DNA from: Actinomycetota bacterium
GTDB taxonomy: Bacteria; Actinomycetota; Actinomycetes; Actinomycetales; Actinomycetaceae
Assembly (NCBI GenBank): GCA_019425105.1
Contig: JAHYYD010000007.1
Coordinates: 1 to 21,691, forward strand
DNA length: 21,691 nt
Reading direction: 5' to 3'
Made by a program: the position numbers and the translations under genes. Below the pieces are notes generated by a model that was given only the letters and a program-made list of their open reading frames with translations, was not told the DNA's origin and made no database searches. Positions 12,857 to 20,900 of this stretch are shown piece by piece. The stretch's first letter is position 1. Each line of letters starts with the position of its first letter.

Positions 12857-13495
12857 GTGAAAACTTTGAAAGACCCCCTGGTCTGGATTGACTGCGAAAT
12901 GACCGGCCTGGACGTCGAGCGCGACGCCCTCATCGAGGTGGCTGTGGTCGTGACCGACGGCGACCTGCGAATCGTCGACCCCGGCATGGACGTGCTGATC
13001 AAGCCGCCCGCCGAAGCACTCGACAACATGAACGACTTCGTGCGCAACATGCACACCTCCTCCGGGCTGCTCGATGACCTGCAGACGTCGGCCGTGTCCA
13101 TGGAAGAGGCGACCGAGCAGGTGCTGTCCTACATCAAGCGCTTCGTGCCCCAGCAGGGCAAGGCGCTCCTGGCTGGCAACTCGGTGGGTACCGACAAGAT
13201 GTTCCTCGAGGCGAACATGCCCTCCGTCATCGACCACCTGCACTACCGCCTGGTGGACGTGTCTTCCATTAAGGAGCTGGCCAAGCGCTGGTACCGCGCC
13301 GCCTTCGCCGAGGCGCCCGAGAAGCACGGCGGCCACCGTGCGCTCGCCGACATCCTGGAGTCCATCCAGGAGCTCGAGTACTACCGTCGCGTTCTCTTCC
13401 CTGCCGGGCCGGTGACCACTGAGCGTGCCCGCGAGGTGGCTCGCGAGGTTGTTGCCCTGGGCATCCCTTCCATGGGCGAGGGTGCCGAGGCCTGA
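12857..13495 (+). CDS. orn: Oligoribonuclease (3'-5' exoribonuclease)
   Basis: DEDDh exonuclease that degrades di- to short oligoribonucleotides (including pGpG) to nucleotides, finishing mRNA decay. It is 212 residues, slightly longer than the about 180 of E. coli, as in actinobacteria. All metal-binding/catalytic residues are present: D12 and E14 in WIDCEMTGLD, D113 in NSVGTDKMFL, H160 and D165 in HRALADI. The family signatures MNDFVRNMHTSSGL and YRLVDVSSIKELAKRW are intact. The start is a GTG at 12857 immediately after a -10-like TAACAT. The gene is divergent from ilvA and is ended by a 14-bp hairpin. Identification is certain. Confidence 0.97.
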   Translation: MKTLKDPLVWIDCEMTGLDVERDALIEVAVVVTDGDLRIVDPGMDVLIKPPAEALDNMNDFVRNMHTSSGLLDDLQTSAVSMEEATEQVLSYIKRFVPQQGKALLAGNSVGTDKMFLEANMPSVIDHLHYRLVDVSSIKELAKRWYRAAFAEAPEKHGGHRALADILESIQELEYYRRVLFPAGPVTTERAREVAREVVALGIPSMGEGAEA

Positions 13496-13513
13496 TATCG
13501 GTTCTGAGGCTTG

Positions 13514-13547
13514 AGCGGCGGTATCCCTGCGGGGTGCCGCCGCTTTG
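13514..13547 (+). terminator. Intrinsic terminator of orn
   Basis: AGCGGCGGTATCCC pairs with GGGGTGCCGCCGCT around a TGC loop: 14 bp including two G-U pairs, followed by TTG. It begins 19 nt after the orn stop. Confidence 0.8.
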
Positions 13548-13576
13548 CCATGTCTGGCGTTGCCCGCCGTGCGGTG

Positions 13577-13603
13577 CGCTGTGCACAGGGGACATGCACA
13601 GCG
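13577..13603. repeat. Inverted repeat CGCTGTGCA / TGCACAGCG
   Basis: Perfect 9-bp arms separated by 9 bp (13577-13585 and 13595-13603). The left arm overlaps a palindrome CTGTGCACAG (13579-13588). It sits 6 bp before the first DnaA box. It could be an operator of the SSB-like gene or part of a DnaA-related site. Confidence 0.6.
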
Positions 13604-13608
13604 TTGCG

Positions 13609-13617
13609 TTATCCACA
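13609..13617 (+). promoter_or_regulatory. DnaA box 1 (TTATCCACA)
   Basis: Exact match to the high-affinity consensus TTATCCACA, in context GCG-box-GGGG. Confidence 0.75.
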
Positions 13618-13638
13618 GGGGCCCGAGCGGCACGTGCG

Positions 13639-13647
13639 TTATCCACA
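13639..13647 (+). promoter_or_regulatory. DnaA box 2 (TTATCCACA)
   Basis: Second exact TTATCCACA, 30 bp (about three helical turns) from the first, in the same orientation and with the same flanks GCG and GGGG. Both lie about 100 bp before the SSB-like start, suggesting DnaA-dependent control or DnaA titration. Confidence 0.75.
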
Positions 13648-13739
13648 GGGGGAGTGCGAGCGCTTGAAATGACATACCTCGCGGGGCTTTCCTGGACGTA
13701 TCCGGCCAGCGCCGGCCCGACCAGATAAAGGATGCAACG

Positions 13740-14522
13740 ATGCAGGATATTTCGACGACCCTGAGGGGTCGTATTGGGTCAGAACCCTCGATGAAGCACG
13801 TCAAGGGCGACATCTGCGTGACGACCTTCCGGCTCGCGATCACGCGATGGCGCTTCACGACGGATGTACGCACGGGCAACGCCTCCTACGTGGAGGACGG
13901 CGCCTACTGGTACACGGTGGAAACCTGGGACACGCTCGCCTCCAACGTGTTCCGCAGCTGCCGCAAAGGCGACCCCGTCGTGGTGGTTGCCCGGCCCGTT
14001 CCCAACGGGTGGGTCGATGGGGCAGGACAGATTAGATCATCGATCGTCTACCGGGCCTCCTCGGTCGGCCATGATCTGGCGCGGGGGACCTCCCAGTTCA
14101 GAAAGAATGGCGCGCACTCGACCGACGAAGCCGCGGGAGGCACGGAGGGTGATCCCTATTCGACGAGGTCGGGGCCGGGTTCTGCGGTGATGTCGCAGGG
14201 GCCGGGAGCGGAGACCGAGCTCACGAACCAGCCGCACACTGAAGCTGTTGCCCCGGATGGAGGAACGGAGATGCTACCCGATGAGGCAGGCACACAGGAT
14301 AGAGGGCCGACGCTTCACGCTCCGGCAGCGGGAGGCGACCTGACGCCTGTGGGCACATTGGAGGGGTGCGTTGGTGCTGAGGTTGAATCCTCGACCCCGA
14401 GCGGAAACACTGCGTCATGCTTCGACTATTCGGCGGTGGACCACGCCGGTGCCGATGCGACGAAAAACGCGTCGTTCGAGCCTCATGACGATGATGCGCT
14501 CGAACCGTCCGACGCCGCTTAG
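13740..14522 (+). CDS. Single-stranded DNA-binding (SSB-like) protein with long tail
   Basis: 260-residue protein with an N-terminal OB-fold of the SSB family (about residues 1-118). Telling segments are TTLRGRIGSEP, TTFRLAITRWRF, YWYTVETWDTLASNVFRSCRKGDPVVVVAR and SVGHDLARGTSQF, each matching the usual SSB pattern (G.vg..P, fRlA, W..v..w..lA.nv..sl.KGd.VvV.Gr, ..hdl..Gt..f). Residues 119-260 are low-complexity, Gly/Thr/Ala/acid-rich and unlike anything I know. The end, DDDALEPSDAA, is acidic but lacks the DDDIPF tip through which SSB recruits partner proteins. AAAGGA (13727-13732) is 7 nt before the ATG. It is unlikely to be the main replicative SSB, normally encoded between rpsF and rpsR; a paralogue for recombination, competence or an accessory role is more likely. 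Its stop overlaps that of acpS. Confidence 0.85.
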   Translation: MQDISTTLRGRIGSEPSMKHVKGDICVTTFRLAITRWRFTTDVRTGNASYVEDGAYWYTVETWDTLASNVFRSCRKGDPVVVVARPVPNGWVDGAGQIRSSIVYRASSVGHDLARGTSQFRKNGAHSTDEAAGGTEGDPYSTRSGPGSAVMSQGPGAETELTNQPHTEAVAPDGGTEMLPDEAGTQDRGPTLHAPAAGGDLTPVGTLEGCVGAEVESSTPSGNTASCFDYSAVDHAGADATKNASFEPHDDDALEPSDAA

Positions 14523-14983
14523 GAGGGCGCATCCACGATCGCGACCTGCGCGATGGCGCACGTCCCGTCGTGGCTGATAGAGACGAGCACACTCCACGTG
14601 GAGCGCGCCCCGAGCGAGACGTCACACGCGGCGGCGACTCGTCCGTGCAGCACGATCGCGGGGCGGTTCCACTCGTCGTGGATCACCTCAACCTCGCGCC
14701 AATCCATGTCGGTCTCGCCGATGAGGGGCGGAGTACCGAAGAGGGCACACGACCAGGCCTTCACGAAGGCCTCTTTCGCGGCCCACAGGCCGCCCGCGTG
14801 ACGGGCCACGGCCTCGTCATAGCGGGCGGAACCGGGCTGAGCGCCAGAGGTGGCGGCAGCGCGGGCGCGGACCCGGCGGGCCTCCCTGGGCGTCAGAACG
14901 CCGTCCAGGAAGGCCGACCCCGGCTCCCTCACCTGAGCGGCAAACTCAGGGAGGGAGACCAGGTCAACGCCGAGTCCGCGCAT
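14519..14983 (-). CDS. acpS: Holo-[acyl-carrier-protein] synthase
   Basis: 4'-phosphopantetheinyl transferase that attaches the CoA-derived arm to the ACP serine, here most likely of the adjacent FAS-I. It is 154 residues, a bit longer than the common 120-130. Both magnesium-binding motifs are present: GVDLVSLPEF (Asp7) and WAAKEAFVKAW (Glu71), with the C-terminal SISHDGTCAIAQVAI strand. The insert at about 40-62 (RAAATSGAQPG...) accounts for the extra length. The ATG is only 3 bp after the FAS stop, so the two are co-transcribed and probably translationally coupled. At its 3' end the TAA overlaps the TAG of the SSB-like gene on the other strand (TTAG, 14519-14522). Confidence 0.96.
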   Translation of the reverse strand: MRGLGVDLVSLPEFAAQVREPGSAFLDGVLTPREARRVRARAAATSGAQPGSARYDEAVARHAGGLWAAKEAFVKAWSCALFGTPPLIGETDMDWREVEVIHDEWNRPAIVLHGRVAAACDVSLGARSTWSVLVSISHDGTCAIAQVAIVDAPS

Positions 14984-14986
14984 CGC

Positions 14987-17900
14987 TCACTTGCCTTCCG
15001 GCAGGTGGTAGAAGCCGTCTTCGCCGAGGCGTGCCGACGGATCCAGCAGGATCGCGGCCTCAACCTCGTGCGCGTCACCCGCGATGCCGGCAGCCGGGTC
15101 GTCGGGCAGGCGGCGACCCTCGACCGAGGTGAACAGCGGGGCGTGGCCCAGCATGCCCATCTCGATGTGACGCTGGCCGTTGCGCAGTCGGCGATCCGAC
15201 GCGGTGCGCCACGCCTCGAGGCGCTCGCGTCCGGCCTCGCGCTCCACGATGGCCTCGAAGGCGGCCGGGTTGACCAGCGCCAGGAAGCCGGAGACGTGAC
15301 CGAAGCCGAGCGAGGTTGCGAACGCCGCACGCACTGGTCCACGCGAGGACAGGTTGAGCGGGGAACGCAGCCACACGAGCGGACTGTACTGCTCCATCGC
15401 GTCGTCGACGCAATCCAGCGCGACGTTCGCGGGGATCAGACCCGTGCGGAACACGTCGATAATGCCGCCCACCTGGAACACGCACGCGCCGCCCTTCGCG
15501 TGACCCGTGAGGGTCTTCTGCGAGATGACCAGCAGCGGGTTGCCGGGGGTACGGCCCAGCGCCATGCCGACGCGGGTGTGCAGATCCGACTCGTTGGGGT
15601 CGTTGGCGTTCGTGGACGTGTCGTGCTTGGACACGAAGGCCACGTCGTCGATACCCACGCCGAGCTCGCCGAGGTTGCGGGCGATGACCGAATCGCGTCC
15701 GCCGCGCGCCACCGCGAGGGCACCCAGGCCGGGCGCCGGAATCGAGGTGTGCGCACCATCGCTGAAGGTCTGCGCGTGTCCGACGACTGCCAGGACCGGC
15801 AGGTTCATGTCGAGCGCCACCGACGCGCGGGTCAGCAGCACGGTGCCACCGCCCTGCGCCTCGACGAAGCCGCCGCGACGGCGGTCGTTAGCGCGTGAGA
15901 CGAAGCGCGAGGAGATGCCACGAGCGAGCAGCTCGTTCGAGTTCGCCGTCGCGTTCATGGCGCCGAAGCCCACGATCGACTCGACCTGGATGTCGTCAAT
16001 CGCGCCGGCCACGACGAAGTCAGCCTTGCCAGCCTTGATCTTGTCGACGCCCTCTTCGATGGAGACCGCGGCGGTCGCGCAGGCTCCGACCGGGTTGATC
16101 ATCGAGCCGTAGCCGCCCACGTAGGACTGCATCGTGTGTGCAGCCACGACGTTGGGCAGGGTCTCCTGCAGGATGTCCTGCGGGTAATCCTCGCCCAGGA
16201 AGCGGTCGACGAACAGCTTGTGCATCGAGCGCATGCCACCGAAGCCGGTGCCCTGCGTGGAGGCCACGGTCGCCGGGTGGACGACGCGCAGCAGCTCGGC
16301 GGGGCTGAAGCCAGCGGACACGAACGCGTCGACGGTGGAGACCAGGTTCCACACGGCGATCGGGTCGATCGAGTCCAGCATCGAGGCCGGGATACCCCAG
16401 CGAGCCGGATCGAAGTCGGTGGGGAACAGACCACCGATGCGGCGGTTGAGGGTCGCGCGACGAGGCACGCGCACCTGGGCGCCGGACTTGCGGGTCACCT
16501 GCCACTCACCGAACGCGGTCTGCTCGACCACGGTGAACTGCGGGTCAGCCTCGGCGTAGGAGCGAGCCTCGGCCTCGTCCTCGACCGTGAACGTGATGTC
16601 GCGGTCCAGGAAGACCATCGCGGACTCGGGCGTGTAGCCGTCGTGCAGCGGGCCATCGTCGTGGAAGAAGCGCACGCCGGAGCGGGCCACGACCTCGTCG
16701 CGGTAGCGATCGAAGATCTCCGACTCGGGGACCAGCTGGTCGTCCTTGTCGTACCAGCCGCCCACGGGGGTGTCCGACCAGGTCAGCAGGCCGGTCATCC
16801 AGGCGAGTTCAAGCACGCCCGCAGGGGTGAGCTCGACGGTGCCGTCGGTGTGGATGCCGAGCTCGGCCTGGACGCGGGTACGAGCGCTGCCCCACGGGCC
16901 GACCTCGCCGTGACCGACGATGACGACCGTGTCGGCCAGCGACGCGGTGGTGTGACCCCACTGTGACGGCTCGACGTGCGGCACGGTGACCTGCGAGGGC
17001 GAGGGCAGCGCGGACACGGTCGCAACCGGTTCCGATGTGGGGGCCTCGGGGGCTGCGGCCTCTGCCTGGGCGCGCAGGGCGCGCAGGTCGATGGAGGAGT
17101 CCAGGCCACCGGTCAGGTCGGCATCCACCGGAGCGGAGGCAGCCTGGGCGCGGACCTCGGTGCTCGAGAGCGCGAGCAGCTGCTCGGCCATTTCCTTGGT
17201 CGACCAGGTGCGAACACCCGCAGCCTCGACGGCGGCGACCATCGGGTCGTTACCGCCCATGAGGCCGGTGCCACGCACCCAACCGATACGCGGGTGAGCG
17301 ATCGACACGCGCGAACCCCAGATCGGCTCTGCCGCCCAGCGGGTCGCGATCGCGTCGAAGGAGGCCTTCGCCTCAGCGTACGCGCCGTCGCCGCCGAAGA
17401 TGCCGCGGTTGGGGGAACCGGGCAGCACGACGTGCAGGCGGTGGTCGGCGTGCGTGTCGGAACCGATTGCGCACAGACCGGCAATGGAGCGCTCGACGCT
17501 CCACAGCAGCAGTCGCATCTGGTTCTCGGAGGCAGGACCCGCGTCGGCCAGCGTGCCGGAGACGCGCGGGGCTGCGAAGGGGTAGAACAGCGTCGGGACC
17601 AAGGCTTCCTTGGTCACCTTAATGTCGGCGCCCACGGACTTGGTCTGCTCGGTGCCGATCCACTCCACGAGCGCGTCGACGTCGCGGTAGGAGGCCAGGT
17701 TAGCGGGAACCAGCCACAGCTTCGCGCCGCCTGCGGCGTGCGTGCGGTAGAGCTCCTTGGCGAAGGCCAGGCGCGCGGCCGAGATCGACGAGGAGGTTGC
17801 GATGACGGTTGCGCCGCCGGCGAGCAGGCCGCCCACGACCGCGCCGCCGATGGAGGCGGGGGTCATGCCGGTGACCACTGCGACGTCGCTGGCGTAGGGC

Positions 17901-20900
17901 AGCTCGTCCGAGGAGGAGAGCGCGTCGGCCGCGATCTGCTCCAGGCGAGCGGCGCGCTCGTGATCGCCCTCGCCGCGCAGGCGGTTCGCCCAGTACGAGG
18001 CCTGTTCGGCCACTGCGCGACCGGTGCCCACGAAGGACGCACCCTCGGCGAGGGTGCCTTCGGCGACGTAGCGGGCGACATCCTCACGGGCGGATGCCCA
18101 GCGGTCGTCCAGCAGGACGGCGCGCGCGGCATCGAAGCGAGGCTCGACGAGGTCGACCCAGCCCGAACCGAGCTCGGCCGCGACTGCGTCGATGACGCGC
18201 GCGTCATCGGAGGAATCCTCGCCGGTGGGGGCGGGGGCGTTCAGTCCCAGTTCGGACAGGATCGTGCGAGCGGTCTTGGCCAGGACGCCGTCCTCACCCG
18301 TCACGGATGCGGCGTAGGCATCGAGAGCAGCGGAGTCGACGACACCGCCACCGGCAGAACCGCCAGCGCTGGGCAGGGACACGGCGATGCCTTCGCGGGC
18401 AGCAACGGCGGCCACGGCAGCATCGATGAGGGCATCGACACCGGCGGCGTTCGTCGGAGCATCCAGCGGCAGGGTCGCCAGATCACCGTCGCGGGTCGAG
18501 GCACCCTCACGGGTACCCAGGACGATCTCGGCGGTGACGTGATGCGCCCAGCCGGTGCCCAGCTGCCACGTTCCGGTGACACGCTCCGTGATACGGCCCG
18601 CCTTGACGCCAGCAGCACCGAACAGCTTGCGCGTGCGCTCCTTGACGGCCTCGGCCAGAACCGGGCCGAAGGGCTTGTAACCCTTGGCAGCCTTGTCGAC
18701 CGTCGCGGACAGCGTGGCCACATCGGCCTCGCCGGCACCGTCGATCGAGTTCAGGCCCAGCTCGGAGGACATGTCCATGAGCAGCTGGTTGCGACGCGAG
18801 GAGACGCCGTTGGTGAGCGACTCGGTCGTGTCGGTGGCGCCGACCTCGTCGATGCGGATCTTCGCGGACAGCGCCAGCAGCGCGTGAATCGCGGAGGACG
18901 CCGTGAAGGGCAGGTCCGCGACGTCGGCACCCGAGGGGCCGCCGGTCGGAGCCGCGGGGGCAGGCGCCGGAGTAGCCTCGGGCGCGGGGGCGGCCGGTGC
19001 GGGCGTGGGAGCTGCCTCGGCGGCGGGAGCCTCCGGGGTAATTTCATCGTCCTCATCGTCCTCGATCACGGCGACATCGGTCGCGTAGACGCGGGACTCG
19101 TCGCGCTGGACGTTGAAGACATCCACGCGCGAGAGCGCGAACTCGGGTGCGAGCAGGGTACGCGCTGCCAGGTTGGCCAGCGTCGGGGCGGCACCCAGGC
19201 CGACCTCGACGACCTCATCGACGCCCAGGCCAGCAACGCCGGGGGCGGCCTCTTCGGTCGAGAGCAGCACGCGCTGCGTCTCGATCCAGCGCACCGGGGA
19301 GGCGAACTGCCAGCACAGCAGCTCGATGAGCAGCGTGCGGGTCAGGACACCCGGGTTGGCCAGGGCCGCGTCCCACGCGCCTTCCGTCTCGAGCAGCTCG
19401 CGCACCGTATCGGAGGGAACCACGTCGAGGATGGACTGGGCGAACTCGCGGGTGAGCTCGAAGGGACGCGCCACCAGGTTGGGGATGTAGCGGCCCACGA
19501 GCTTCGCGGGATCGATCTGCGCGGGAATACGTTCGTCGAGCTTCGTGCGGAAGTCCGCCACACCGCTGCGCAGGACGGTGGAGTGGAAGGGCACGTCGAT
19601 GCCGGGAACGTACATGAAGGGGCGCTTGCCGCCACGCTCGGCGGCGCGCTTGGAGGCGTCCTCCTCGAGGGCCTTCAGGCCCGCGACCGTGCCGGCGACC
19701 GCGTACTGCTGACCCGCCAGGTTGAAGTTCACGATCTGGAGGAACTCACCCGAGGCCTGAGCGATCGAGTCGACGTACTCCACGACGTGGGCATCGTCGA
19801 CGCCGAACTGGTTCGGACGCAGGGCACCCATGCGGTAGTTCGAACGGCCGTTCTCGTCGCGGGGCACGAGCGAGTGCATCGTGGAACCGCGCTGGAAGAC
19901 CAGGTCGAGGACGGTTTCGAGGGGGAATACCTCCGCGTAGGCTGCCAGCGCGTCGTACTCGCCCAGCGAGTGGCCCGCGAAGGCAGCGCCGGGAACCAGG
20001 ACACCCTCTTCGCGCATGCGCGCCGTCTGGCCGATTGCCAGCGTCGCGAGCGCGACCTGGGTGAACTGGGTGAGGTTCAGGACGCCCTCGGGGTGACGGT
20101 AGGTCACGCCGCGCGCCACGATCTCGGTCGGGTTATCGCGCACGATCGACAGGATGGAGAAGCCCATCGCCGAGCGGGTGTGTGCATCCGCGCGGCGCCA
20201 GACCTCGTCGACAGCCTTGGACTTGGTGCGCTCGTCGAGGCCCATGCCGGCGCTCTGGATGCCCTGGCCGGGGTAGACGTAGGCGACCTTCGGCGCGAAG
20301 GTGTAGGCGGAGGCGCGAGACACGACCTGCTTGTTGATGCGGCAGGTGACCTCGAGGGACAGGCCGCCGCCGACGACGCGACCGACGCGCTCGACGGTGA
20401 TCTCGACCTCGTCGTTCAGGTCGACGGTGCCGTACATGTAGTACGTCCAGCCGGCGATCTGGGCGCCGCCCTGGTCGGCGACAACCGCCTCTGCTGCGTG
20501 CTGAGCGGTGGCCGACAGCCACATGCCGTGCACGAGGGGGGCGTCCATGCCCGCGACCTTGGCGGCCGCGTAGGAGGTGTGGATCGGGTTGTAGTCGCCC
20601 GACACGATCGCAAACGGCGTCATGTCGTCGGGGGCCTTGACGCTCACGCGACGCAGGACCGAGCGGGGCGTGTCCACGACCTCGATGGTCGCGCCGCCGA
20701 AGGGCGCGGCCTCGGAGGGAGCGCGGTTGCCGGTGGCACGGCCGCGGATAGCGAAGCGCTCCTGCGTGGAGCCCACGTACTCACCGTTGGAAGTCAGCTC
20801 CAGGGCGACCGTCACGATACGGCCGGAGGAAGACTCATCGACGGCGGCCACGTGGCTGGTTACGTCGATCGTCGACATGCCGCGCGCGAGCATCTGCTCG

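Noticed and set aside
12763..13101. N-terminal extension of ilvA to 13101
   Set aside because: It runs antisense through orn, and a GGAAGGAG site supports ATG 12762.
12785..13879. 364-codon minus-strand frame over orn
   Set aside because: Antisense shadow of orn; no recognisable domain.
14570..15898. 442-codon plus-strand frame over acpS and the FAS ketosynthase end
   Set aside because: Antisense shadow; the minus-strand genes carry full catalytic motifs.
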